From Xylanibacter ruminicola Ga6B6 (GTDB lineage Bacteria; Bacteroidota; Bacteroidia; Bacteroidales; Bacteroidaceae): DNA of 64,000 nt. The stretch lies in NCBI RefSeq assembly GCF_000687715.1, contig NZ_JHXD01000007.1:1-64000 (forward strand). Direction: 5' to 3'. The notes below the pieces were generated by a model. The model was not told the origin of the DNA. It searched no databases and saw only the letters and a program-made list of their open reading frames with translations. The stretch's first letter is position 1. Each line of letters begins with the position of its first letter. A program made the position numbers and the translations under genes. This document shows, piece by piece, positions 41,410 through 51,516 of the stretch.

Positions 41410-42192
41410 ATGACTACAACATTAATCATAGGATTGCTTATTCCGCTGCTGGGCACCATGCTCGGTTCGGCTTTTGTGTTCTTTATGAAGGGCGAAATGT
41501 CGGACAGACTGCAGAAATCCTTGTTGGGATTTGCTTCGGGTGTGATGGTAGCGGCATCGGTATGGTCGCTGCTGATTCCGGCGATGGAGATGGGAGCCGA
41601 TAGTGGCAAGTGGAGTGTGATGCCTGCAGCTGTAGGATTCCTGTTGGGTATGGGATTCCTGCTGCTTATCGACGAACTGACGCCACACTTGCACATAGGC
41701 ACCGACAAGCCCGAAGGTATGCGCTCGCATCTGTCGAAGACGGCCATGCTGGCCCTGGCAGTAACCATCCACAACCTGCCTGAGGGAATGGCTGTGGGCG
41801 TGGTGTTTGCTGGAGCCGACAGTGGCACTACCAGTATCTCGCTGGCCAGTGCGGTAGCCGTATCATTGGGTATCGCCATCCAGAATGTGCCCGAAGGTGC
41901 CATCATCTCCATGCCTATGCGTGCAGCAGGCAACAGTAAGTGGCGATCGTTCCTGATAGGCTCGTTGAGTGGAGCCGTTGAGCCCATCGGTGCCATTGCC
42001 GTATTGTTGCTGGCATCGCTACTCATGCCCATGATGCCCTATATGCTGGCCTTTGCCGCAGGCGCCATGTTCTATGTGGTAATTGAGGAGCTTATCCCCG
42101 AAGCCTCAAGCGGTCAGCACTCCAACCTCAGCACCATCGGTTTTGCCATTGGTTTTGTGCTGATGATGGTGCTCGACGTGGTGATGGGATAA
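41410..42192 (+). CDS. ZIP-family metal transporter
   Basis: A 260-residue inner-membrane metal importer of the ZIP family with eight hydrophobic segments. The metal-binding helix motifs are HNLPEGMAVG (transmembrane 4) and QNVPEGAIIS (transmembrane 5, Gln replacing the usual His), followed by GAVEPIGA. Zn or Fe/Mn transport cannot be separated by sequence. The start is the ATG at 41410; a 74-residue in-frame extension upstream reads through the repeat and is not supported. Its stop abuts the stop of the hybrid two-component regulator. Confidence 0.88.
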   Translation: MTTTLIIGLLIPLLGTMLGSAFVFFMKGEMSDRLQKSLLGFASGVMVAASVWSLLIPAMEMGADSGKWSVMPAAVGFLLGMGFLLLIDELTPHLHIGTDKPEGMRSHLSKTAMLALAVTIHNLPEGMAVGVVFAGADSGTTSISLASAVAVSLGIAIQNVPEGAIISMPMRAAGNSKWRSFLIGSLSGAVEPIGAIAVLLLASLLMPMMPYMLAFAAGAMFYVVIEELIPEASSGQHSNLSTIGFAIGFVLMMVLDVVMG

Positions 42193-45100
42193 TCAGTTTT
42201 TACCGTTTGATTTCATGTATTCGGCAGGACGGATGCCGAATTGCTTTTGGAAGCATTTGGAGAAATATGAGGGATTTGTGAATCCTACCATATACCCCAC
42301 TTCGCTAACCATGTGGCCACCCTCGTGCAATAGCTGGGCGGCACGTTTCAGACGCACAATCTGTATCATCTCGTTGGGCGTTACATCGGCCAGGGTCCTA
42401 ATCTTAGCAAACAATCCGCTACGACTGATATTAAGGCGCTCGGCCAGGAAATCAACATTTAGTTCGGAGTTGGAGAAGTTCTCCTCGATAATCTGATTCA
42501 TCTTCTTAAGGAACTCGTTATCGGTGGGGTTCTGAGCAATCTCTGTTACAGGCTCAAGCGGCTGTGTAGAGAATTTCTCCATCAACTGGCGACGTATCTG
42601 AAGGATATTGCGGATACAGGCTTCGAGATACTGCACAGAGAAGGGTTTTTCGATGTAGGCGTCGGCACCAACATCCATACCCTTCACCTTCGAGTTGTCG
42701 TCGGTCTTGGCAGTAAGCATCACAAACGGGATATGACTAGTGAGCGGATTCTGACGCACACGACGGCAGAATTCGGCACCATCCATACGGGGCATCATCC
42801 AGTCGCTGATGATAATGCTTACCTGGTGTTGCTGTAACAAGTGGAGCGCCTCGATACCGTCGCCAGCAGTAATAATATGGTACTTATCCTTGAAATTATT
42901 CTCGAGGAACTGGCGCATGTCTTCGGAATCGTCGACGATTAACATAGACTGTTGATTGTTGACAGTTGACTGTTGATAGTTGATAGTTGTGTTGGACGAT
43001 TGAGCAGGAGCGGTGTGATCGTCGATCGCCTTTGGCTCCGACGGATTTGCAGGTTCGATGGGCTCGGTAACGGTCTGGATTACGGGCAGGATGATGGTAA
43101 AGGTACTACCCTTGCCTATCTCTGAATCAACACTGATGGTGCCGTGGTGCTGGGTAACGATATTCTTAACGATATTCAGTCCGATACCTGTGCCGGGCTG
43201 GTTGCCCTCGGCCTGAAAGAAAGGCTGGAAGATGTGCTCCTGATCGACCTGCCGGATGCCCACACCATTATCGCTCACACTGATACGTAAGTGCTCGCCA
43301 TCGGGGTCTTCGCTACATGATAGGCGTACCTGGTCCTTCGTATATTTGTTGGCATTAGTCAGCAGATTACTGATGGTCTTGATGATGGCCTCTTTGTCGA
43401 CAATGGCAGTGAAATGCTCATCGGGATAGATGACTGTGAACTGTTTACCGTTCTGTTCGAAGGTGGGAGCAAAGCGCTCGCTCACTGATACTATCAGCTG
43501 GTAGATATTCTGCGGTGCAAAGTGCATCACCAGGCTCTGCTGTTCAACCTTACGGAAGTCGAGCAACTGGTTTACAAGTTCCAGCAGGCGGTGGGCATTG
43601 CGGTCGATAACCTTCAAGTCGGCCGTTGGGGCACCTTGCTTCATCAATTTCTCCAATGGTCCGATAATGAGCGACACCGGGGTACGAATCTCGTGGGCTA
43701 TCATCGTAAAGAAGTTCAGGCGGGCCTCGCGTACCTCCTTCTCTTTCTGTTCATTCAACAGCTGTAACTCGCGCTGGTGCTGTCGTTCGGCACGTTTCAA
43801 TCGCAGCTGTACATAATAGTAAACCGCCATAACCATCAGCACCAGATATAGCAGTTTGGCATACCAACTCCACCAGAACGGAGGATGCACGATGATTTTT
43901 AGTTCGGCCTCGTTGTCGCTCCAGATGCCGTCATTGTTGGTGGCCTTTACACGGAAGGTGTAAGTGCCTGCGGGCAGGTTGGTATAGGTGGCGCGGTTCT
44001 GATTACCCACGTAGTTCCAATCACGGTCGAAGCCTTCGAGCATATAGGCATACTGAATCTTCTCGGGCGAACAATAGCTGAGTGATGCAAACGACAGGGT
44101 GACCATCTTTGAATCGCTATAGCCTATTGTTATCTGCTTGGTCAGCGTCAGGTCGATGGGCAATCCATCGGCATTACGCTCCTCACAATTCAGAATCTCC
44201 AACGAGGTGACATAGACAGGTGGCATCACACTATTGGCCTTGATCTGATAGGGATAGAAACTGTTGAATCCGCTTGTGGTGCCTAAATAAACACGTCCGT
44301 CGGTAGCTTTCATTCCGCTGTTGGGTTGGAACTGCTCGCTAACCAGACCATCGTGTAGCGTAAACCGCTGTACGCCCTCTTCAGGCACATATTTCACAAT
44401 GCCTCTGTCGGTTGCAATCCACAAAGCTCCGTTATCCTCAATCACACTGAGAATATTCTGGCTAGGCACATTTAGCGTGATACGACGGAAATTATCGTGC
44501 TGCTTATCGTACACACATAGACCGGCAAATGTACCTATCCACATTTTGCCACTCTGATCAATCATACAGCAGTTAACCTGATTATCGGGCAAGGTTGTAT
44601 CATCGCCATCAGCGGCACGATAGTTCTTAAGTTTACGGCTTTTACTGTTGTATAGCCACAGGCCTTCGCCCTGCGAAGCAAGCCACAGGTTACCCTCCTT
44701 ATCCTCATCGATATCGATGGTGATGGCGTGGGTTTTACCGATACGCACAAAGGCATCGTGCTGTTTGTCGTAGAGATTCAAACCCTCCATCGTAGCTACC
44801 CATATACGGCCATGCCTATCGAGATGAATGGCATAGGAGCTGGAATTATCCAAACTATTAACAGACGATGTCTGCATGTATTGTCGCAGTTGACCAGTAG
44901 CCAGGTTTAATACCATTACACCATCGGTATATGTGCCTATCCACAGGTTATTATCGCTATCAAGAGTAAGAGCATGCACATTGCGTTTTGACAACACATC
45001 CTGATGAGGATAGCCTACAAATCGTTGCTCCTTAGGCGAGTAGCACATCAGTCCCCCATCGTCGCTACCAACCCACACACGCCCCTGACGGTCCTCGCAA

Positions 45101-46101
45101 AAGCGAGAAATGACATTGCCGGTAAGTCCATCGGCCATCGAGAAGCCCTCGAAACGCTTACCTACAGGTGATATGTAGCGAACACCATTATAGAAGGTGC
45201 CGATCCACATACCGCCCTCGGTATCGGTAGTGATGGCATACACAAATCGATCGCCGTACTTTTGCCACTCTCGCGTTTTGGTATTCAGTATTATCATACC
45301 ATCGTCGCAACCTATACAGATGTTTCCATCAGTCTGTTCATACAGGGTATGTATGTGCCAGCCTACCTTCGACGATTGCGGATTAAGCACCTGCTCTACT
45401 CTGCCGTCGCTATGCATCAGCAAAAGTCCCTGCTCCCACGATCCAAGCCACATCCTACCATCTTTGGTTTGTAGCATGCGGAGCGAGATATACATGGAAG
45501 GAAAACTAAGACTAACTGGTTCGAAACGATTATGCAAACGGTTAAGGCGATAAACGGATGGCGTTGCCCAGTTGGTTACAGCCCAAATCTGGTTACTGTT
45601 GTCGACCAACACCTGAGCCACAGCATTTTCTATATCCTTAATTTCATAGTGCTTAGTCTGGCTGGTTTTTACCATATACTGCCAAACCCCTTGCCCCATT
45701 ACAGACACCCACAATGCGCCCTCCTTATCGAACGAGAGATAAGTCACCGTGGAATGAATATCCAAAGGTAGCCTTTCGTACTTTTGACGTTCGAAATCGA
45801 TAAAGAAAACGCCTTTATCAGTGCCTACATATAAACCTTTTTCGGATGACAGCAGGGCCGAGATATACTGATTGATGCCGAGTTCTGCAATACGGAACGG
45901 TACCATCTGCCTACCGTTATAACGACATAAGCCATTGTCGGTACCAAACCAAATGTAACCATTCTTATCTTGAACTATATTGCGTACTGCGTTAGCCGTT
46001 AAACCATCGTTCATGGTCAAATTGCGGAAACTATAGTCGGCTTTGGCTTCTGAATTCAGAATACCAAGCAAACACACCATCAGTAGCAATATCTTTCTCA
46101 T
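42193..46101 (-). CDS. Hybrid two-component system regulator (HTCS)
   Basis: A 1302-residue sensor-regulator spanning the inner membrane that typically controls one polysaccharide utilisation locus. Signal peptide, about 14 Reg_prop beta-propeller repeats (two propellers) over residues 25-670, a YXYXY domain before a membrane helix (WWSWYAKLLYLVLMVMAVYY), HisKA with His803 (HEIRTPVSLIIGP), HATPase (SVSDNGVGI, PGTGIGLNIV), a receiver domain with phospho-acceptor Asp1100 (ISDWMMPRMDG) and a C-terminal AraC HTH. The linker before the receiver is Asn/Gln-rich and encoded by TTGA-type microsatellite DNA. It overlaps the DUF6055 gene by 4 bp (ATGA) and is the last gene of the PUL operon. Confidence 0.93.
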   Translation of the reverse strand: MRKILLLMVCLLGILNSEAKADYSFRNLTMNDGLTANAVRNIVQDKNGYIWFGTDNGLCRYNGRQMVPFRIAELGINQYISALLSSEKGLYVGTDKGVFFIDFERQKYERLPLDIHSTVTYLSFDKEGALWVSVMGQGVWQYMVKTSQTKHYEIKDIENAVAQVLVDNSNQIWAVTNWATPSVYRLNRLHNRFEPVSLSFPSMYISLRMLQTKDGRMWLGSWEQGLLLMHSDGRVEQVLNPQSSKVGWHIHTLYEQTDGNICIGCDDGMIILNTKTREWQKYGDRFVYAITTDTEGGMWIGTFYNGVRYISPVGKRFEGFSMADGLTGNVISRFCEDRQGRVWVGSDDGGLMCYSPKEQRFVGYPHQDVLSKRNVHALTLDSDNNLWIGTYTDGVMVLNLATGQLRQYMQTSSVNSLDNSSSYAIHLDRHGRIWVATMEGLNLYDKQHDAFVRIGKTHAITIDIDEDKEGNLWLASQGEGLWLYNSKSRKLKNYRAADGDDTTLPDNQVNCCMIDQSGKMWIGTFAGLCVYDKQHDNFRRITLNVPSQNILSVIEDNGALWIATDRGIVKYVPEEGVQRFTLHDGLVSEQFQPNSGMKATDGRVYLGTTSGFNSFYPYQIKANSVMPPVYVTSLEILNCEERNADGLPIDLTLTKQITIGYSDSKMVTLSFASLSYCSPEKIQYAYMLEGFDRDWNYVGNQNRATYTNLPAGTYTFRVKATNNDGIWSDNEAELKIIVHPPFWWSWYAKLLYLVLMVMAVYYYVQLRLKRAERQHQRELQLLNEQKEKEVREARLNFFTMIAHEIRTPVSLIIGPLEKLMKQGAPTADLKVIDRNAHRLLELVNQLLDFRKVEQQSLVMHFAPQNIYQLIVSVSERFAPTFEQNGKQFTVIYPDEHFTAIVDKEAIIKTISNLLTNANKYTKDQVRLSCSEDPDGEHLRISVSDNGVGIRQVDQEHIFQPFFQAEGNQPGTGIGLNIVKNIVTQHHGTISVDSEIGKGSTFTIILPVIQTVTEPIEPANPSEPKAIDDHTAPAQSSNTTINYQQSTVNNQQSMLIVDDSEDMRQFLENNFKDKYHIITAGDGIEALHLLQQHQVSIIISDWMMPRMDGAEFCRRVRQNPLTSHIPFVMLTAKTDDNSKVKGMDVGADAYIEKPFSVQYLEACIRNILQIRRQLMEKFSTQPLEPVTEIAQNPTDNEFLKKMNQIIEENFSNSELNVDFLAERLNISRSGLFAKIRTLADVTPNEMIQIVRLKRAAQLLHEGGHMVSEVGYMVGFTNPSYFSKCFQKQFGIRPAEYMKSNGKN

Positions 46102-47348
46102 CGGGTGGCAAAAATACGAAAACTATATGGAAACTCCAAAAGTTTTTGTGGATTTTTATAATTATCGTCTGTAGGCATCGGTATGTGATAGTGCTGCAAA
46201 GGAGCTCCCATCACAATGAGATAGAGGTGAGAAAGGCGTTTTGATTTTGGTACGACGAACTCTGTGGCATTCACATCGCTATAAACCGACTGGCCATCGG
46301 TAGTTATGCCTACAAAACCATAACGCAGGTTATCGCCCTGTATATTCAGTCTGAACTTTCTGGCATTAAGGTTTACCTTATCATCTAGTTTGATGGCGTT
46401 GAATCCGTATTCCTCAGGATAGTTCTTGGGGCGCAGCCACTTTCCGCCTTCTGTCTCGGTATCGAATGTGCAGGCATATTGGCGGGTTTCTTTACGGGCA
46501 TGGTTGAAATCGAAGTTTACCAGATGCTGATAGCCGCGGAACATCTCGTCGCAGAACTGCTTTTGACTCATATTGTACATGCGCTTATAGGTCATCACAG
46601 GATCCTCGCCTATCCTACCCTGGCGATACAGTTCGGCTATCGACTTGCGCCCGTGCAAATCGCTCCACCACTGGATAACAAAGGGCGAGTGATAGATATT
46701 ATCGAGATGCAGATAGGCCTTGTGGGTGAGCTGCTTGAATGCCTCGAAGTGGTAGTTCTCATCGGTTAACCAACCAGGATTAACCTGCCACAGCATCCAC
46801 TGCGATGTCATCTCGAAAAAGCCAGATCCTCCCCATGCGTCACCTACACTATCGGCGGGTATCTGCAACTGGAACGAGTGTCCCAGTTCGTGCGCCATGC
46901 AGTTCATCTTGGCATCCTGTATACGGTTGGGGGCCACCCATAGGGCGCCAATAAAATTGTCGTAGGTGCCACCATAGGCCGTACCGTCGAGCGAGTAATT
47001 TACCATCACCATCATCTTATACTTATCGGCCTTAGACCCAGGCAACGAGAAAGCCAGCGTATCGCGGAAGAAGTGATAAAACTCCTGCACACGGTCGCGC
47101 AGATTAGTGAGGTTGAAACTCATAGGTTTGCCCTCAAGCATCGGCGGATTGCTTGTATCGCTGCCAAAACCTCGCTCCCACATCAGTATCAGATCGTCGG
47201 TCTCGATACTACGCTTAAACGACCACTGCGAGGTATCAGCCTGCAAATCCATCTTTCGCAGGTCCTCAGGGATGTATATCTTCTTCTGGGCGTGCAATGC
47301 TGTATAGCTTGCAAATACGCACGATGCCAATAGTATTATTCGTTTCAT
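46098..47348 (-). CDS. DUF6055 protein with HExxH motif (putative metallopeptidase)
   Basis: A 416-residue secreted protein; signal peptide MKRIILLASCVFASYTALHA. The core contains HELGHSF with His153, Glu154 and His157, the HExxH zinc-protease signature, preceded by GALWVAPNRI and followed by FFEMTSQWMLW. It resembles the Bacteroidetes DUF6055 family, whose substrate is unknown. The C-terminus is a beta-sandwich without DUF4859. The ATG at 47348 follows the CotH stop by 1 bp; a GTG 12 bp upstream would add four residues. It is the paralogue of the larger protein at 48730. Confidence 0.78.
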   Translation of the reverse strand: MKRIILLASCVFASYTALHAQKKIYIPEDLRKMDLQADTSQWSFKRSIETDDLILMWERGFGSDTSNPPMLEGKPMSFNLTNLRDRVQEFYHFFRDTLAFSLPGSKADKYKMMVMVNYSLDGTAYGGTYDNFIGALWVAPNRIQDAKMNCMAHELGHSFQLQIPADSVGDAWGGSGFFEMTSQWMLWQVNPGWLTDENYHFEAFKQLTHKAYLHLDNIYHSPFVIQWWSDLHGRKSIAELYRQGRIGEDPVMTYKRMYNMSQKQFCDEMFRGYQHLVNFDFNHARKETRQYACTFDTETEGGKWLRPKNYPEEYGFNAIKLDDKVNLNARKFRLNIQGDNLRYGFVGITTDGQSVYSDVNATEFVVPKSKRLSHLYLIVMGAPLQHYHIPMPTDDNYKNPQKLLEFPYSFRIFATR

Positions 47349-47349
47349 A

Positions 47350-48711
47350 TCAGTTTCCACTTGGATAGTTGCTTACAATATTGTCCATATAAACAGCTCT
47401 TGAGTTGAGCCATTTCTCCATTCGATTGATTTCTGTAGTGTATTTCTTGTCGATGGGCCAGCGCTTAGCATCGCGCTCCATCGCCTCGGCTGCAGCGTCG
47501 GCATAGCGCTTGGTCTCTGCCCAGAACTCAGCGATAATACGCGGTTTTATTTCCTTCCAACGCGCCTTTACATCGCTGACGAATGCCTTGTTCTTCCACA
47601 TGTCAGTAAAGAAACTCGGCACATAATCGTAATTGCTGACATGACGGGCAGGATCGGTACCAAGAACCGTCTCGCGATAATCAGCGAAATAGCCGTGTCC
47701 ATCGTACATATGTCCCCAGTCGAAATCAAAACCGGCATCAAAGTCCCATAGCGGTCCGAAAGTCCAGAGTGCATCACCTTTATCTTTGTGGATGTAGATG
47801 CTACGCGGTGCAGACACTTCGACATTGTAAACGTACTCCTGAATCAGCAGATAGTCAATCATCGACTGAACATTCAGCACCTTCTTAAGTGCTTCGTAGT
47901 CGTGACTATGTATTACGTTTTCAAGGTCGCCAAGTGCCTTTTTTGCATCATCTAATAGGGTTTCGGGGGTAGCATAATCCTCAGCTTCAGGACTCTTTAC
48001 ACATACTGGCATACGGTATACCTGCGACCAGAAATTGTCGCCTGCGGTAGGAGCCTCAGCAGGGCCGTCGTCGACATCAAGTGATAGTAGCCATCCTTTC
48101 TTCTTACCAATATCCACACGACTCTTTCCTACTTCTATCTGCTCCGTCAACTGATACAGACCGATATAATCGCCATTAAGCGTAACCTCTACATAGCGTG
48201 TATGATTGGTAAAAGGCATATTCAACCCATACCCCATCTCGAACACAAAGGTGTTCATCAGATGGGTTGGGTCGCGATAGTTGGCCAGCAGCACCCAGTC
48301 TTTATTAGCATCAAGACCAAGTACTGATGCCTTTTCGTCGAGTTTAATACGGTATGGTTTCTTGGGATACCAGAGCCATGTTGAGTTACCTCTGCCGCGA
48401 ATACGTCCACGGCCCTCGTAGTTCCATGCTGCCGTATCACTCTCTATTTTAATCGTACAATTGCGATAATCAGCTTTCTCTTTCGAGTCGACAGCCTGCT
48501 GTCCATCCGTTGTAATCTGCATCTTTGCCACTCGATACTTGGCAGCAAACTTCACCGCAACAGGATTCTGATCGGTTTTTGAAGTATCTACCTTAGTTGT
48601 ATCAACTGTCGACGGCGTAGGTACAACGGGGCTTGGCTCCGGCACATCGCTTCCCGACGAACAGGCAACCATCAACAGAACCGCCAAACTCGAAAGAAAA
48701 AACTTCTTCAT
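47350..48711 (-). CDS. CotH-family protein kinase-like lipoprotein
   Basis: A 453-residue lipoprotein (lipobox LMVACSS). The CotH signature segments GRGNSTWLWYPKKPYRIKLD and WDFDAGFDFDWG are present; spore-coat CotH phosphorylates secreted proteins with ATP, and its Bacteroidetes relatives are secreted with unknown targets. The segment after the signal is Pro/Thr/Asp-rich and flexible. It lies between the two DUF6055 genes in the PUL operon, which suggests a joint role on a protein or glycoprotein substrate. No ATP source outside the cytosol is obvious, so it may bind rather than phosphorylate. Confidence 0.83.
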   Translation of the reverse strand: MKKFFLSSLAVLLMVACSSGSDVPEPSPVVPTPSTVDTTKVDTSKTDQNPVAVKFAAKYRVAKMQITTDGQQAVDSKEKADYRNCTIKIESDTAAWNYEGRGRIRGRGNSTWLWYPKKPYRIKLDEKASVLGLDANKDWVLLANYRDPTHLMNTFVFEMGYGLNMPFTNHTRYVEVTLNGDYIGLYQLTEQIEVGKSRVDIGKKKGWLLSLDVDDGPAEAPTAGDNFWSQVYRMPVCVKSPEAEDYATPETLLDDAKKALGDLENVIHSHDYEALKKVLNVQSMIDYLLIQEYVYNVEVSAPRSIYIHKDKGDALWTFGPLWDFDAGFDFDWGHMYDGHGYFADYRETVLGTDPARHVSNYDYVPSFFTDMWKNKAFVSDVKARWKEIKPRIIAEFWAETKRYADAAAEAMERDAKRWPIDKKYTTEINRMEKWLNSRAVYMDNIVSNYPSGN

Positions 48712-48729
48712 CTTAGAATATCCAAAAAA

Positions 48730-51048
48730 TTAGAATTGCATATTCAGTGTGAACGTGGCTTTATACTGCTTGCCACCCTTGGTGTAAACCCAAGTGGGCT
48801 TCATGGTGTAAGTCTTACCAGCCTCAACGGTGCCGGGCTTAAAGCCGATGGGGAAGTTGTAAGAAGAGCCATCATACTCGTAGTAGAGTTGGCCCTCGCC
48901 CCATGTAGCGGCATAACCGTCGGCATTAATCCATGGACCAATGGCGTTAGTAGAGCAGGCGTAGCTGATAGTGCCGTCGGGCTGTGTCAGACCAATGGCA
49001 ATCTTACCTTCGACAGGTGTGACGGCATCGCCATCGCGTGGAGCCAGATTAGCCAGAATCTCAGCAGGCTGCAGCTTGAAGGCTTTCGCCATCTTCTCCA
49101 TATAGCCCTCGCCCAACAGGTCGATAGCACCAACCTCATAACCTTCGTAAGCAGCATCCAGTCCATTCAGATTATGGGTGAAAGCCACATTCTCAGGTTC
49201 GCCGGCAGGAATCTCTACAAAGCCCTTCACGCCAGTGCCACTGAACTTCACGTTGTAAGGCCATTGCTGATCGTTGGTCTCATCATCGTCCCAAGCCTGG
49301 CGCTGGTAGTCGGTTGGTGTAGCTACTACCACCAGATAGAGTTTGGTGGTACCAGCAGGCACAGTCATCTCGGCTACAGCATCCTTACCCTTAGCCATAT
49401 CGCCATAAACACTCTTATCGCCACATACGGCCACAAAACCGATACGATAAGCCGAGGTGGTGTTACTCTGCTGATTGTAGGTAGTTACATTGCCCTTGGC
49501 ATTACCGTCGCCATCAACCACCTTACCTGCATCGCCGCTAACCAGGGCACTACCAGGTGTTACAGCCTTCAGGTCGGCCTTGACGGTTGTACCAGCAGCA
49601 GGAATATTCAGTTCGATAACATTAAAGCCTGTGGTACCAGGACAGTTGTCGTAGGTAGGCTGGAATCCGCCATTGTTAGGCAGCATATTGGTGCTGTAGT
49701 TGGCGGCTGAAGTGTTAAGACTAAGATACTGGTGAACAGCATCGAAATCGTAGTTGACGGCACGGGCAGCATAGTCGTAATACTCGTCGTAGAACTTCTC
49801 CATATCATTGCCACAGAACAGGCGGGCATAGGTCTGGATAGGATCCTCGGGGAAGGTGCTCTCCTGCCAGATACGACCATAGGCCTCGATGCCATGCTTC
49901 TGGGTGAGGTAGTACTGCAACCAGTAAGAGGCATAGCGCATAAACTCGTGATTGAAGTGGCGGTGGTGATTACGCATCCATACCGAAGGATGTGGATTCT
50001 GTGTGAAGCACTCCTCGGGATAATCCTGGAACGACTGCCACTGTGCGCACTGCTCCCAGTAAGCACAACCGCCTGCACCGTTCTCGCCAAAGCCATAGCG
50101 GAAGCCACCATTCATACCATAGTCGGTCTCCTCAGACTGTCCGTTAAGCAGCTTATCGCAACCCGTCTGATACTGGAATGAGTGTCCAATCTCGTGGGCA
50201 ATGGTAGAGCCTACTGGCTGACAGGTTGATGGGTTTACCCAAAGGGCACCAATGGTATTATCGTAGCCCGAACCTGTTGCCAACCAATCCTGCTGGTAAA
50301 GCAGATAGATTTGCATCTTGTACTTATCGAGCTGACTCTTGCCCTGACCAACGGTAACCATCTTCAGCTTCTCAACATTGGTGGTATAGAACTGCTCAGC
50401 TTTAGCCAGCAGGTCGTCGATATCCACACGCAGGGCAGTAGGCACGTCGCTGCCATTAGGATCGTAGCCAAAACCAGGCTCCCAGAATACAAAGAAGTGC
50501 TCGCTCTGTTTCATGCGCCAGAAGCTCCACTTGGCATCGTCGCGCAGCATGTATTCTACACCTTTCTCAAAGCCCTCGTTCCAAGTGCCTGGACAGATAT
50601 ACTTGTCGAAGTTCTCAACCTGCGACTTGTCCATGGTGTGCACAGCATCAGGGTTCTGATTCTGGTGCACGTTGATGATTGAGGTTTTATCGCCACAATG
50701 GATGGCAATCTGAGCATCGCGATAGAACTCAGAGTCGTTCTTGGTGAGGCAGAACGGCATCTTTACCTCGCCAGCATCGCCACTGTTAACAGTTAGTGTG
50801 AGCCACTCTATCTTGGTATTGGCGGCACGGGTAGTAACATCGCTTACGCTGGCTGTCCACTTATCGTTGGCAGTAAACGTAATGCTGCTCTCCACCTCAT
50901 CCCACTCTACGGTCTTGTTCAGTTCGGTCTCAGCAATGGTGATGTTACCAACAATCACCTCGTCGTCGCTAGTGCAACCCGAGAGACCGAGAGCCAAGAG
51001 CGCAACCAAGGCGCTCTTGCTCATTAGTTTGCTGATATGTAATAACAT
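48730..51048 (-). CDS. Large DUF6055/DUF4859 lipoprotein with HExxH motif
   Basis: A 772-residue surface lipoprotein (lipobox ALGLSGC). Domain order: a BACON-like beta-sandwich (about 28-130), a DUF6055 core with HEIGHSF at residues 285-291 (His285, Glu286, His289) in a conserved TIAHEIGHSFQYQTGCD, and a C-terminal DUF4859 domain (about 640-772; NAIGPWINADGYAATWGEGQ, then FPIGFKPGTVEAGKTYT). The same HExxH is in the smaller paralogue at 46098, so both may be metallopeptidases. An inner ATG eight codons later is also possible. Proteolytic activity has not been shown for the family to my knowledge. Confidence 0.8.
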   Translation of the reverse strand: MLLHISKLMSKSALVALLALGLSGCTSDDEVIVGNITIAETELNKTVEWDEVESSITFTANDKWTASVSDVTTRAANTKIEWLTLTVNSGDAGEVKMPFCLTKNDSEFYRDAQIAIHCGDKTSIINVHQNQNPDAVHTMDKSQVENFDKYICPGTWNEGFEKGVEYMLRDDAKWSFWRMKQSEHFFVFWEPGFGYDPNGSDVPTALRVDIDDLLAKAEQFYTTNVEKLKMVTVGQGKSQLDKYKMQIYLLYQQDWLATGSGYDNTIGALWVNPSTCQPVGSTIAHEIGHSFQYQTGCDKLLNGQSEETDYGMNGGFRYGFGENGAGGCAYWEQCAQWQSFQDYPEECFTQNPHPSVWMRNHHRHFNHEFMRYASYWLQYYLTQKHGIEAYGRIWQESTFPEDPIQTYARLFCGNDMEKFYDEYYDYAARAVNYDFDAVHQYLSLNTSAANYSTNMLPNNGGFQPTYDNCPGTTGFNVIELNIPAAGTTVKADLKAVTPGSALVSGDAGKVVDGDGNAKGNVTTYNQQSNTTSAYRIGFVAVCGDKSVYGDMAKGKDAVAEMTVPAGTTKLYLVVVATPTDYQRQAWDDDETNDQQWPYNVKFSGTGVKGFVEIPAGEPENVAFTHNLNGLDAAYEGYEVGAIDLLGEGYMEKMAKAFKLQPAEILANLAPRDGDAVTPVEGKIAIGLTQPDGTISYACSTNAIGPWINADGYAATWGEGQLYYEYDGSSYNFPIGFKPGTVEAGKTYTMKPTWVYTKGGKQYKATFTLNMQF

Positions 51049-51054
51049 AAAAAC

Positions 51055-51465
51055 CTACTTTACCGAGATGTATACCATTGGGGCTGTTTTCCCAGATGGA
51101 ATAGGAATAAAGGCTTGAATATTTGCTTGACCATTTTCAAGAGAATATGACTCTCTGAAACCATTTATAGTACAAACAATTTCCACTTTTTCAGCAGATG
51201 AGTTATTCGGAACAGATACTGTAAAATACAGGAGGCAGCCACCAATATTAGTATAAGAAACTTCTTGCATAGATGAAGATGAACCTACAGTCATCTGAAT
51301 ATCAGATGGTTGTACAAAATCTAACACCGTACCTATTGGAGCAATTACACATAATTTTACTGTAGAAGTACTACTTTGAGCATTCATGTTTTCTGCCTTT
51401 GCATTAACTACATTTGCCATTGTCATGACAAAAATCAAAACAAATAAACTAAGAATTTTTTTCAT
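51055..51465 (-). CDS. Small secreted protein of unknown function
   Basis: A 136-residue protein with signal peptide (MKKILSLFVLIFVMTMANVVNA) and a beta-rich, Cys-containing mature part (VKLCVIAPIGTVL, GGCLLYFTVSVPN, EKVEIVCTINGF). Three cysteines could pair. Base composition is clearly more AT-rich than the flanking PUL genes, as is the first part of its upstream neighbour. No family recognised. It sits inside the PUL operon with a 6-bp gap to the next gene. Confidence 0.65.
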   Translation of the reverse strand: MKKILSLFVLIFVMTMANVVNAKAENMNAQSSTSTVKLCVIAPIGTVLDFVQPSDIQMTVGSSSSMQEVSYTNIGGCLLYFTVSVPNNSSAEKVEIVCTINGFRESYSLENGQANIQAFIPIPSGKTAPMVYISVK

Positions 51466-51516
51466 AATTGTTAGGTTTTAAATGTGCAGGGCAGAGCCCT
51501 GCGCATGAGTTAATAA

